A stretch of 64,000 nt of DNA from Gnomoniopsis sp. IMI 355080 (Eukaryota > Ascomycota > Sordariomycetes > Diaporthales > Gnomoniaceae): contig JAPEVC010000058.1 in NCBI GenBank assembly GCA_027946555.1, forward strand, positions 62,001-126,000, read 5' to 3'. Under the pieces are notes generated by a model. It saw only the letters and a program-made list of their open reading frames with translations, was not told the origin of the DNA and made no database searches. Position 1 is the stretch's first letter. Every line of letters starts with the position of its first letter. Below are positions 12,569 to 24,158 of this stretch, piece after piece. A program made the position numbers and the translations under genes.

Positions 12569-13340
12569 GATGCGCTTGGATACGAGGCGAATGGAGATAC
12601 CAAGCAGTTAACGGGCCACGAAATGTGATGCGATCAATGTAGCCGACGCAGTTGAATATTGTGAGTTTTTCTGCAAAGTATGCTCTCGAGCATGTTTTCA
12701 AAAGGGACGCAACGCCAAGGCGACCAATATTACGAGTCTTACTGGGCCGATGGACATTCAAGCCCGCCCACCATAAGCCTCATCGATGATCATTGCTTCT
12801 TCAAACTTGGGAATGTTACACCGCAAGTCATCAACAACAATATGTCGGTGAACACTGGAGGCCGCTAGGACGTTTGACTAGTCAGTAGCCCTCCCGCATA
12901 CTCCTCGCTGGACGCTATTCAGCAACCAAGGTCTGTTCCGCCTTAGTCGAACGCACTCGGTGTTATGAAAGCCGTTTCGGGAAGTTTGGAGGCGTTTGTG
13001 AGCGGAGGATTGTTTTGAGTGGAGTCCAGTGGACATTGTCAGCTTGACCTCGTGGGATGCTGTCAGAATATCCGCACCATTTTTGGTTAGACCCTCACAT
13101 CCTCCGCCGGACTTCTAGACAATAGGACCCACGACACTGTCGAACTAATCGTTCCTGCATTGGTGCCTGCTTAGGGCCGAGCCTCCGTAGCGACAGAATC
13201 ATAGGGATCGTCGACTGTGGCCGGGAGTGGCTTCATCCGGGCTTACGTGAGTACGGAAAGTGGATGGCTTTAAGAACGGCCGTAGCCACCAGCGCTCTTG
13301 GGATGAGCATGAAGTGTTCTTTGACGAGTATGTCCAGGTC
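12569..13340. promoter_or_regulatory. Upstream region of the CE1 esterase
   Basis: Non-coding as far as I can see; it must contain the promoter of the esterase gene. No TATA box stands out. Confidence 0.35.
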
Positions 13341-14615
13341 ATGGCTCACCATCTCAATCTCTCCCTCCGACGCTGCCTCCTGGGGCTGGGGCTATGGGCA
13401 AATCGCGTCGCCGCTGAGTCCTCTGCTGGTTGTGAACGCGATCACTCCGTAGAAGTGGGCCAAACTATCAATGTGACTTTGGCCGCGCGCTGGTATCTTT
13501 TGTACTTCCCAGAGAACTATAAGCCCACGAGCCCGGCGCCGGTAATCCTGTCTTACCATGGCGGGAACCGCAATGCCTCGGAACAACAGGCACTGGATCT
13601 GCTGAGCACGCCATTCTTCAACGAAGACTATGTTGTGGTCTACCCCAATGGAATCGACGTGAGTCAGACCATCAACGCCTGCTGGGAGACCCTCCAGCTC
13701 GCTCAGATGGCCACTTGGCACTTCTCGTACTTACTTCTCGCAGGAAAGGTGGCAGGGCGTGCCCGGCGTAGAGACGGATGACCTCGGATTCACCACCGAT
13801 ATCCTCGATGACCTCGAGGAGCAATACTGCATCGATACGGACCGCATTTTCGCCACTGGTAAATCCGATGGCGGAGGGTTTGTAGGAGTGCTTGCGTGCG
13901 ACGAGGACCTGTCGAGCCGAATCGGTTAGTACATCCTTATGGTGACCGGATTGGTCTGGTATATGCTTCCGCGGTCTGTTCGCATTCGACATACTTTCTC
14001 AGCGGCTTGCTTTGGCGACTTTCCCCGGCTTCGGGCACATGGCTGACCACCAACTTTCCAGCCGCCTTCGCTCCTGTGTCTGGTGCTTTTTATATAGCCA
14101 ACTCCACTGGCAATACATGTGATCCGGAGACGATTCCTTACAATCCAGACATCACTCCAGCCAAAGAATGTACACCGGCCAGAACCGACATCCCGATGTT
14201 GGAGTTCCACGGACTGGCTGACAAGACCATCAACTACAACGGAGGAGTGAGGAGAAATGCCTGCTTGCCTACTATACCACACTGGATTGAGACCTGGGCC
14301 GCTCGAGACGGGCTAGGATCAACCAATTACTCCTCATCGGTACCCAACGCTCTGGAGGGTAGCACAGCTGTCAGATATGAATTCGGAAATGGGAGCGATC
14401 AAGGGTTGGTAACCCACATCATGGACGGAACAGTAAGTTCTATGAGGTGAAACTAGACATGATCAGCTGTTGACCGTATTATCTAGGATATTGGCCATGA
14501 CTGGCCATCGACTATTCTGAATGACGATGCTAAGGGTAACGATGACCCTGCAGCCTCTTTCAACGCGTCGTCTCTTATTATCGACTTCTTTGCCGCCCAT
14601 CCACTATCGTCTTGA
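13341..14615 (+). CDS. Secreted CE1 / feruloyl-esterase-like hydrolase (LpqC/PHB-depolymerase fold)
   Basis: Alpha/beta-hydrolase of carbohydrate-esterase family 1, a group that cuts ferulate or acetate esters from plant xylan. Exons 13341-13658, 13744-13924, 14062-14432 and 14487-14615 give 332 residues with all phases closing. A hydrophobic stretch at residues ~11-25 ending in AAES suggests a signal peptide. Family landmarks follow in order: SAGC (N-terminal disulfide Cys), YHGG oxyanion region, VVYPNG, WQG, the nucleophile motif GKSDGGG with Ser near 147, the FHGLAD acid region with Asp, and GHDWP with the catalytic His near the C-terminus. The triad is therefore complete. Alternative readings are acetylxylan esterase or PHB depolymerase; sequence alone does not separate them. 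The start is less certain, since an in-frame GTG/ATG-poor stretch lies upstream and the signal peptide is weak. Confidence 0.85.
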
Positions 14616-15393
14616 GGCTTCAATGAACAGACAATATTCCAGGCTTACGGCCGCTTGACAGGAATATCAAACAGGCTAAGGGGGGGATCTTCGAGACGGT
14701 ATCCCGCGACTTTGGACAGTAGCCACGAAGAAAATCTTGCAAATTCGGGTGAGAAGAACTGTCATCTGAGGCACAATCCACTATTATCAAAATACGGTTA
14801 GATTTAAGAATAAACAATAACTCAAGACGAATGAGATGATGTGGAGCAATGACGAGACGACGTTTACATCCTTGCGAGTTTGAGCGCGGAGAGGATCGTT
14901 GACGCCCCAGGGATCAAACGCCTGCCAAGAAACAATGGAACACGCTGAGGTCTAAAGCCGGGGGGAGCCTACAACCTTATTAGAGCCTCAAAGACGTCGT
15001 CCCATCTTTTGCTTACATTCTCATACGCATAGAGTCGGGAAGTTTTGCCGTTTGGGCTTTTCTCCACAAAGCCTTCTCAGCCAATTCCTGTGGTACTTGC
15101 CTGGTGGTCTACCAATATACTCTATGTACCCAAACCGTATCACGACAAGTGCCTGGAACGCCAAGATGAATAGATCGCCTCGGGATGAGGATCACGGCCA
15201 AGACTGTCGGAACAATACGCAGGTCTCTCTTTTAATAGACAAAGAGTGACTGCATTCTTTTCCTTTTCTGTCTTCTCCGTTTTTCTTGGTGATCGGGGAC
15301 TGGTTCTTCACATTGCAGCCGTTTGTCATCAGAGCTTTAATCTCAGTCTGCCGTTCCTATTTTCTTTCACTTCACTATCCTGTCGATTCCAGA
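14616..15393. promoter_or_regulatory. Spacer between the two secreted-protein genes
   Basis: About 0.8 kb holding the esterase terminator and the promoter and 5' leader of the next gene; the leader just before 15394 is pyrimidine-rich, as is usual in filamentous fungi. No ORF of note. Confidence 0.4.
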
Positions 15394-16853
15394 ATGTTGA
15401 CCATTCGCTCGCCTCTTGGTGTTGCCCTTGTGGCCCTTTTCAGTCTTCTGACCCTCGATGTCGCAGCGGCGCCTCAAAATCGGGGAGGGCGTAAAGGAAG
15501 TGCCGCGAAGTTGACACTTCAACAGCAAGCGGCGCAGATTCCTCAGGGAGTTTCGCAAGCGACGGATGGCTCAACGATCCTGGATACGAATGCTGTAAGT
15601 CATTATCATTCTTTCTTAACACAGCCTCGGTATCTTTCCAGCACACCTGAGCGGTCTTGGAAGCCAATTAGGAGCAGCTAGCTCTTGCAAGGCTGTCCGC
15701 GACTCGCAAACGCTGATAGACCACAGCCGTATGTTTTAAGGGAATCCGCTAACTTCTGTTCACTTAGACGGTCAAGTACGGAGTGCCTTCGATCGGTCGA
15801 TGAACCTGCAAGCTGACCTTGCCTAGCAATCTGAACCTTCGTTTCAAAATCAGTGCCCCCGCCGACCAGTTCACAACGGCAAGCGGTAAGCTCCCGAGAT
15901 CTTTCATACTAATGTCTCATAAGGAGGCTTTCGAGGAGTGTGCGCTATAGTGTTAGAGTTTTGCTAATACGTGCTCCTTGCTACCTAGGCATCGAGGGCG
16001 CCGCCCAAGCCCCTGGAGCCGCAGGCGCCATGGGAATCAATGTCATCCTCCACGGAGATGGTGGACAATCATTCTTTGATTTCCCTAACCAGGCTGTGCA
16101 AGGCGGTCTCATGGGAGTTGCGGTTCTCGCACCCTCGGAGTCACTGCTCTGGGGTGTTACCAGCGGTGGCCCAACGGGTCTTGATCGGCCTGATGGCGTT
16201 GCTCACATGCAGGCTGTCAATGATCTGGTGCAGACAGTCATTCCACAAATGGTTGCCTTCAACCAGTCAAATGTGGTATGTTACCCCTCCGTCATTCTCT
16301 CGCTTCTATCTCCTTCTCAACCTCCGGCATTTTTCAAGACAGCTCGATCGCGAATGCTGATAGAAGGGTCCTCAAGTTCTTTACCGGTGTGTCTGGCGGC
16401 TCGCTGACACTCTCTGGATTCTTCGTCCCCGCCCACATGACAAATTTTGCTGGCACTGGCGTGATGCTCATGTGCGGTGCCCTTCCTCCGCAAGTCGACT
16501 TCGTCGATGCCGACAAAGTCATCTCGACAACAAAGATTCATTACCAATCCTCCCAGAACGACCAGCCCGAGCTTCAACAATCCATCCCACAGTCCATCAG
16601 TGCTTTCGAGCAGGTCGCGCAGACGGCCGGCTTGGACGCGACGCAAATTGGCGCATTACAGACCGCGGACAACTCTCCCAATGGAGGACACTGCGAGTTC
16701 GATGGGAAGGACTTTGTCAGTGGTGTCCAGCTGATTTCGGATAACTTTGCGAATATCATGCAGGGCGGCAACGGAGCAGTCGCAGGCATACCGACCGACA
16801 CCGTGTTGAAGTCCGTCGTAGGCCAGACCCTGACGTTTGCAGCTAGTAACTAA
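15394..16853 (+). CDS. Secreted fungal protein with GVSGGS hydrolase-like motif (often mis-named cyclin-like F-box)
   Basis: Predicted 343-residue secreted protein. Exons are 15394-15594, an 8-nt micro-exon 15768-15775, then 15827-15885, 15989-16275 and 16377-16853. The signal peptide (MLTIRSPLGVALVALFSLL..AAA) is followed by a Gly/Arg-rich linker. The body carries FKISAPADQF, INVILHGDGGQSFFDFPNQ and GVSGGSLTLSGFF, an HG..G plus G-x-S-x-G pattern that suggests an alpha/beta-hydrolase-type fold. I recall similar secreted proteins in hypocrealean fungi carrying the misleading name cyclin-like F-box protein; nothing here looks like a cyclin or F-box. The micro-exon is required: without it the exon phases do not join to give TVNNLNLRFKIS, and both flanking introns end with good branch points (GCTAAC, GCTGAC). 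Function unknown. Confidence 0.75.
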
Positions 16854-19689
16854 GGCTTCATGGTTGGAATGGAGAAGGACAAGCTTACGTGCGCCGGCGT
16901 ATGGAGACTGCGGGCACGTCGACGTGATCTGGTAATAGGATTACATGAACATACTGCGACTGCCTCAGGCGCGTTCTTTCTCGACAACAAGCCTCTATAA
17001 TCTTGAGGTACTCTCCGGTCTGCTGAAGTGAATGGAAGAAGAACACAATTTCTGAATAATTCCTTTGTGCATCTGTGAATCAGGCTGTGCTTGGGCCCAT
17101 ATTGGAAATGGATCCCCAGTCCGTAAGTGCCACCCGCGGAGATATTGCGAGTCAGTGTGTGTAATGCTGCAAAGTCTCGAAGACGATTTCTTTTTCTTCA
17201 TCGCCTTTAATGAGGCTGGTTCATGTAGAGCACTTCCAGATAGGATCTTCCCGATCACAATTGCATAGCTGTGCATGCGTCTCGAAGTGATTGGGCTGCG
17301 GTAACAAAAGTCCTCGTATTTACAAACAAATGTCCACGTTCGGCTTCCCTCACGCAAGTCATTCAACGTCAAATACGACTTGAAAACCAACGCTAGGGTC
17401 AGGATGAATGCCTGCCTCGAGGCCGGAAATGGTTTTGGGCATGCGAGACCTTGCCTAGATAGTGCCTCTCGAGTTTGCCTTGTTTGTCACTGACAGATAC
17501 ATATATTGCGCGATGCGGCAAACCATTTATGAAACTTGGAAGTCAATGAATTCAATCCGTTCTGGGGGCTCTTATACCATCTCGTACGCTTTCCTAATAT
17601 TCCAGGGAACCCGAAGCCGTGTCGCAACTCTCTGTATGGTAGTGTATGAACGTAAGTCACGTGGGATGCATATGGTACTCGACGATTTCCTTAAGACATT
17701 ACGATCAAGACACTCAAGGATACTCACGTTCGACATTACAGCCAATGGGGGGGGGGGATATCGGGAGCCATGCCACATGACTGACTCATTGAGGGGACCA
17801 CAGCGGTGGCCCTGGGGATTTGCCTCTGGATATTTTGTCCTGTACACTTCCTCCGCCAATACTTATCATTATGGAGTACATTTTTCAGAACCACCAGCAG
17901 CCCAGGCAGAATAGTTGCATGTGGCCGAATGTCTTGGAAATTAAGATAACCTTTTTCCAGGAGCCTGCGAGATTCAGGTATGCAGGTTCTCATACGATCA
18001 CCTGCATGCATGGTGTCGAGTTCCATTTTTGTGTCTTGGCCTTGCCTAGCATTGCAAGCGGGCATTGAATATGGGTCATGTGGGCTAGTCCGTCCACCAT
18101 GTGGTAAGACACAGACTGTGCAGTTAAAGTGCTGATATGCTACTGACAAGCTCGAGCCTCACACGAGGACCTGGACTTCATGACTTGACGACCACTTAAA
18201 TTGTGACAATGGTTGAATCTTGTTTGCAACTAGTATAAATGTCAGTAGTATGTGTTGTCCAGGCAAGTCAAGTCAAATTCAAATTCTCTGGGACCCACAA
18301 ATTTGCACTGTGTTCATCTTCGATTCGGCAAGGAGAATAAATGGATATTTGATAAATCTTTGAACCCTGTGCATACTGTCAGGTTCAAACAAGCCTCGCC
18401 ACGTTAAGCTCAAGGATTCTGGTGATAAGCGGACCTATCGTGGCAGTTTACTGGGCTGCTGAAAAGGGGTTTATGTCCAAGATTGGGAACCTACATAATG
18501 CTATCTATCTGTGTATACCTAGTAAGTAGATGGCTTTCGGGCGATCGCCAGTGCTTTACAGGCCAAAGTAGCAGTCGCACGTGCTGTTACTTTGTAGAAA
18601 GAGGAGAAAAAAAGAAAAAGAAGAAGAAATTCTCCGGTTTGTTCCGCATCGACTTCTTCGTTTCTTCGCTTGCATACCGAGGCTCATACGCATATAGTAG
18701 TACTGTGACGTCTCTGTCTGTGTCTGTGCTGCGTCCTGATCAAGTATGTGGAACGGTAAGTGGTTCTCAAAATGCTTGAGAATGCTCGAACATGCTACGT
18801 TCGTAGTCAATCTCTCGGAGCGTGTCTGTCTGTGTGGACACTGGGTGTTCTGTTGCGTATCCACAAACCACCTGCATACTTCCACTTATACGCAAGTGGA
18901 AAGGATCTGCGATTTGATATCCGCTGCAACATGTCGCTTAATCATATCTAGCTACATTCAACGAACATGTCCGGGGACTGCCGTGTGAGGCATGTTTTGT
19001 GGGATGGGACCTCACTTTCGCGCCCCCTGAAAGTTCACACGCATTCAGGATCCGCCATTCGGATAAGAGTCATGGCTTTGCAGAGAGCATGGCGTGACCG
19101 TAGACGCCGATCATTGATCGTGAGTCGTCACTTCTCCAACGTTCGATTCTAGAATGGCCTGCGCCATTGTCGAAAGAAATTTATATCAAAAAATGTTGGT
19201 TCTGGTGATCACTTGCAGAAAAACACTGCAGCACCGTATCGACAGCGAGCGTACTTCCCGATTTTGATCATATGTGCGGTTGGCTGCTCTTGAAAACAAT
19301 AGTACCTGGAATTCCAGACCTCGGGACCTTGAAGAGCATCGGACCCCTTTATCATAGGTCCGCAAGGATAGGCCCAAATCTGGGTGGATACAGATAAATG
19401 TCAGTTGAACTAGGTAATGACCAGGGAAAGCAATCCGAGATTTGCCAGCTTACTGGGCAGTATGCGCCGGACTTGTGCTCAAGCCCTTCCCAAACAAGAA
19501 TTATAGCAAACCTTCACAGGACACTCCATCTCGCGATCACTTGGAACTCCCACTCTTGTTGCCCCGGTCCCAAGGCATCCTCAACGTCGACGTTAATCAT
19601 GCTACTTCTACGTCTAGGCTGAAGCAAGTTGCGGTCCGGCTTCGAAGAACGCAGCGCGCATCTCAAGTTCGGCTGATAATTCCGACACA
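16854..19689. other. Gene-poor intergenic region with a G11 tract
   Basis: Almost 3 kb without a supportable gene. It holds a run of 11 G at 17747-17757 and an A/G-rich tract near 18598-18630. Small open frames on both strands lack ATG starts, domains or splice continuity. The right end includes the GPCR promoter. Confidence 0.4.
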
Positions 19690-21275
19690 ATGTCCCATCC
19701 GTTCGAGTCTGTCTCGCCCCTGCCGCCAGATGTCAGGCAAGCTCTGATTGCCATGACTTCTGTTGGTTTGTTGTCTCTTGTAACGTCTGGGCTGCTTCTC
19801 TGTCACATCACCTACAGGCTTATCTCCTGGAAGCTCCGGGACATCAAGAATCAAAAAGAGCAGCTTGAGCAACTTGGTCGTTCAAACACGATACGGAACT
19901 CTGTCGATTTGAACATGGGCCTCGCTGAGGATCACTATTACCTAGCAAAGGGTCGGAAGCCTGGCGAAAGCAGCGACACCGCATCTCCATCTGCTCAGCC
20001 AGAGACTTCGAGTGAGGAGACGAAAACCCACGACATGGCAGAAGTGATACCGCAGCTTTCTCTTTCGACACTTCGCGAAAAACCACCGAGCCCGCTGCTT
20101 CTCTTGATTTACAATCTTCTCCTGTCTGATGTCGTGCTCTCGGCTTCATATGCAAACGACGCTGTCTGGCTCAGAATGGATGGCATCATCGTACCATCAA
20201 CAACTTGCACGGCACAAGGTTGGATTGTTAGCGCTGGATGTCTTACCACGAGTGGCTTCCTCTTCGCTATATCCATTTTCAGTTACTTGGGCATTATGCG
20301 TGGATATAAAGCAACACAGCGCGACGTGTTCATAGCCTGTTCCATAGTCTGGACTCTGGCTATTATTCTGTCCAGTCTTGGTCTCATATACTTTCGTGAC
20401 AACGAATTCTACGGACGAGAAACGACCTGGGTAAGTCGTATCCTCTCATTTCCCTCCGCAGAAAGATCTATACTGACTGTTACTTTCCTTTTCTTTCACA
20501 GTGCTGGATAAGCGAGAAACGCAAAATATGGCGACTGAGCGTCTACATATTGGGCTTTATGTACCTAGGCGCGACGCAGTGTATATACAGCTACATCTTT
20601 TATAGACTCTGGCGCGAGGGCCGCTCTTCACGCTTCATGCCCCGGCGTCGAGTTAGCGACACCGCTCCAGTTTCACGGGTCGCCTCCGGCAGAGAATGTG
20701 GTGTAGACAGCACGGCGCTGCGTCCATCAGGTCACCATCCAGCATTTCTCATCTATCCCTGCATCTACACCGTCACGGGCACGCCACTGCTCCTCGGCTC
20801 GCTCATCCCGGCCTTGGAACGGAATGCCCTGTTCATGGGCGCCGCAGGCTCCTTGCTCGCCGTGACAGGCCTGCTGGATACAATATTGTGGTCGAGCATC
20901 ATCCTGTTCAGCAAGAAGGAAGATCTAGCAAACACGGGACTAGATCAGTTCTCCTTCATGCGTACGCCGGAGGGTCGAACGCTCGGTAACATCGTCTTTG
21001 TGCAAGGTGGCGACGCACAGGGAAACTCAAATGAACGCCGGATAAAGCGCCAGTCGTGGCATTCGAGGAAAGAGAAGGGCTGGTGGCGGCTAGGTGACAG
21101 GGCTAGTAGCTCCCAATCCTTCTCCGGGGAATGGGGACCAGTGTGTGACGATGGAAATCGGGGGATCCAAATGGAGGTTGTAACGAGTGTTGTGGTCGAA
21201 GGGGAGGACTCGACGAGCCACTCAAGACATCTATCCCGGAGTCAACGAGGAATGTCCTTGGAGTCGTCAAGCTAA
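19690..21275 (+). CDS. Git3/Gpr1-like G-protein-coupled receptor
   Basis: Seven-helix plasma-membrane receptor, 504 residues, in exons 19690-20430 and 20502-21275 with a 71-bp GTAAGT intron. Helix 1 is near residues 20-45. A long hydrophilic loop of about 85 residues follows, then helix 2 (LLLLIYNLLLSDVVLSASY), helix 3 (AQGWIVSAGCLTTSGFLFAISIFSY), helix 4, helix 5 (LSVYILGFMYLGATQCIYSYIFY), a basic loop 3, and helices 6-7. The LLIYNLLLSD and AQGW..G patterns resemble fungal glucose/cAMP-type receptors that signal through G-alpha to adenylate cyclase. The cytoplasmic tail is long and rich in Ser, Arg and Gly, with candidate phosphorylation sites. Ligand unknown; the class assignment is by pattern only. 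The extended loop between helices 1 and 2 is odd for a GPCR. Confidence 0.75.
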
Positions 21276-22873
21276 GGTCATTCCGTTCCTCTTCTCGTTT
21301 TTACTACTGTATCGCGTTCCGTACCTTGCTTCACTGTCCTACCTACTGCGAAAAAGATACCCTGGAGTGTTTCCCGTCGAGTTCAATACCAACTCTTCAA
21401 CATCTTATAATGCTGTATCGTCTTCGAAGATGAAGAGGTGGAGGCCTTCCACGAGGGTCTACGGTAACGTGTAACGAATTGTTGATTTGAGAGTAAACGG
21501 AACCAACAGCACATTGATGTCTTCTCTCCTTTGCCGCTCGTTCAAACATAGCATCCATGTAGGATGCCATCTCTTTCGTCTCCCTCGAGGCACGTTCATT
21601 CTCGGGATAACCATCCGCATCACTACTCGTGGCATGTTGTAAGCACATTTCATATATGTTGAATAGCAAGATAAGTCTTTTAGTGCAACGACATGCTAAT
21701 TGAAACCCCCACTCCCCCACCAAAGGGAAAGAGAAAAAAAAACACCTTCACGTCTTGCACATTTTGGCTCTCAAATCAATAGTCTAGACGTCTTGCGAGA
21801 CCAAAACTGATCCGCAAGCGGGCTCACCATCTCAGCTGCACGTCCCGATTCCTATGGTCAATTGAACTTTTTCGTTCCCAAATAGCGTCTGGCCTAGTCG
21901 CCTCGGTGCTTAGAGTATTCTCTTGCCTGGCAAGCGGGTCCAAAACATGGATGGTCACTAAAGAGCGACGAGCCCATGCAGCAATCCACCATGAGCACGA
22001 TCCTCGGTCCCGAAGGACTGCATTTTTCTTGCTAACCTTGGGCCTTGATGTAGCCAAAAATGGTCGACCGTTTGCTTTAGCCGCTATCACATTTACAGGC
22101 CGTCTCCAGCTATGTGCCGTGCCGTGCCGTCTGGTCACTATCCTTGCCCCCAAGGCCCGGTGAACACGATCGAGTCATTAGCCATTGGGCAGCTTTATCG
22201 GATTGCCACTTCAGGCTGGGTGTTCACCTGATTTCGACAGTTTGTAAGTCCCTAGTCAGGCGATTATTAAGAAGGTCAAACATTGATACAAAGAGCCATG
22301 TCGTGACTGGAAAAGCTGATCGCGCGTGCGTGGAGACGTGTCCACTCGCGAGAGAAACACGGCCGGAAAGGTATGTAATGTCTCAGCGCAAGCTTCTTTC
22401 AGAAGCTTCCTTGGAAGGGGCTTAAGACAACGTCCATGACGAAGAATCGGAGAGTGAGCATGGATCTCAGACAAGCTTGTGCGAGCTTGCAATGGAATTC
22501 AAAGCGGCATGACTCCTCTGATCGAATTTCCGCAACCGTCCAGCTTGCCAGCTAGCTCTGACTTGGGGCTTCGCTGGCTTCGGTAGATGGGCTAGCAATT
22601 TTACCTCAGGATATATACTGTCTTATAAGGACGGCGAAATAGTAACAATCGGCTATGGGTTGAACATAATACTGATCCCCCTCTTCCGATAACAACAAAT
22701 TGCCTACGCCTTCAATCTAGGGACACTTTGAGGAATGCACTCAGACTTCACCTCCTCCGTCAAAAGGTAGCAACGTCTCATCAACCATCTTCCACGACTC
22801 TGATGGTTGAGGTTTCGATTAGAGTGCCCTTTTGAGATCCCCTTGGTCGCCTTCCATCAGCCCTTGATATACC
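21276..22873. promoter_or_regulatory. Spacer between the two membrane-receptor genes
   Basis: 1.6 kb with no supportable ORF. It holds the 3' region of the GPCR gene and the promoter of the PTH11-like gene. A TATATA-type stretch (GGATATATACTG) lies near 22610, about 260 bp before the start codon. Confidence 0.35.
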
Positions 22874-24064
22874 ATGCATCCTACCCATAGCGCCAACGAC
22901 CACCTGGCCTCACTTCAACCATGGCTCATCGCCGTCGTAGCCTCGCTGGCAGCCCTCTCGGCGGTGTTCGTGGGCCTTCGCCTCACTAGCAGGCGCCTGA
23001 TGCAGCAGAAGCTCTGGTGGGATGACTGGTTCATCATGATCTCCATGGCCTGCAACCTCGTCTCTGTGGGAATCATTTTCGCCATGTACTCGCAAGGTCT
23101 TGGCCTCCCCTCCTCCGCCGTGCCACCGACCCAGATCGTCAATATGACCAAGATCTCCCTCGCAGCCAAGATTGTGTTTGCCTGGAACTTGTGCTTGACG
23201 AAGATATCCATACTGCTCATGTATTATCGCATCTTCGACCTGTCACGATCGGGAAAGGTATACTTGGTCGCGATTGGCTCTTTCGTCGTCCTTTGGAGCG
23301 TCATCAGCACCTTCCTTTTCGTCCTGACTTGCATCCCTCTGCAAAAGTTGTGGCAGCCAAAGCTCACTGGAAGCTGTTTGAGCCTGGTTGTCAGGTGGTA
23401 CGCGAATGCGGTCTCAACCGTCTTGGCCGACTTGATGATTATATTCCTACCAATAACGCAGGTGTTCAGAATGACACTGAGCAGGATGGAGAAGATCGCA
23501 GTGACGCTGGTCTTCGCACAAGGCTTCTTGTATGTTCTTGAGTCTGACCTTGAACTTGGCTTAGCACCACTGACACCGTGATACAGCGTTATCTTCGCAT
23601 CGGCCTACCGCTACGTTCTCCTCTTCTCGTCCTATAGCGCCGCCAACACTACATATACCACCACCGCTACAATCGCCTGGACCGAAATCGAGATTGCAGC
23701 CGGTATCGTCGCCGCATGTCTCCCAGTCCTCAGTCCTCTGCTACCAAGGACCACAAAACAGACCATCTTCTTCTCTGGCAGCTCATGGAGCGGCACGTGG
23801 CACCGACCTAGCAAGCAACTGTCCGGCGACAGTACGCGGCCCTCCTTTGCGATATGCAAGAACCAATGCGCGTCGGCCAAAGACGCCTGGGACTGGTCAC
23901 AATGCGTGGAAAGCCAGACAAGGCCGATAGAGTTAGCCAAGAACGAGCATCAGGCGACGGTATCCCGGGGGAGTGACAGTGACTTGATCGACGTTCCGCT
24001 GTACGGGATCAGTGTGACGAAAGACTTCCGGCGGTATAGTGTAATAGACCCTTCAAACCGTTGA
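22874..24064 (+). CDS. PTH11-like rhodopsin-domain integral membrane protein (no CFEM)
   Basis: Fungal-specific seven-helix protein of the rhodopsin-domain family that includes Magnaporthe Pth11, some members of which sense surfaces and plant cues; 377 residues. Exons 22874-23529 and 23587-24064, 57-bp GTATGT intron. The start ATG has a good context (ACCATG). The hallmark WWDDWFIMISM lies after helix 1, followed by six more hydrophobic segments including KIVFAWNLCLTKISILLMYYRIF and IAAGIVAACLPVLSPLL. The tail is short and hydrophilic. It lacks the eight-cysteine CFEM domain of Pth11 itself, so it belongs to the large non-CFEM group whose roles are mostly unknown. Its stop lies 94 bp from the stop of the convergent neighbour. 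Confidence 0.87.
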
Positions 24065-24158
24065 GCTTCATGATAGAATTGTCATCGAATGAAATATGGT
24101 GATGGATTTGGCGCTTTTCTGTGATGTGATCGAAGCTTGTGTGAACTGTTTCAACGGC

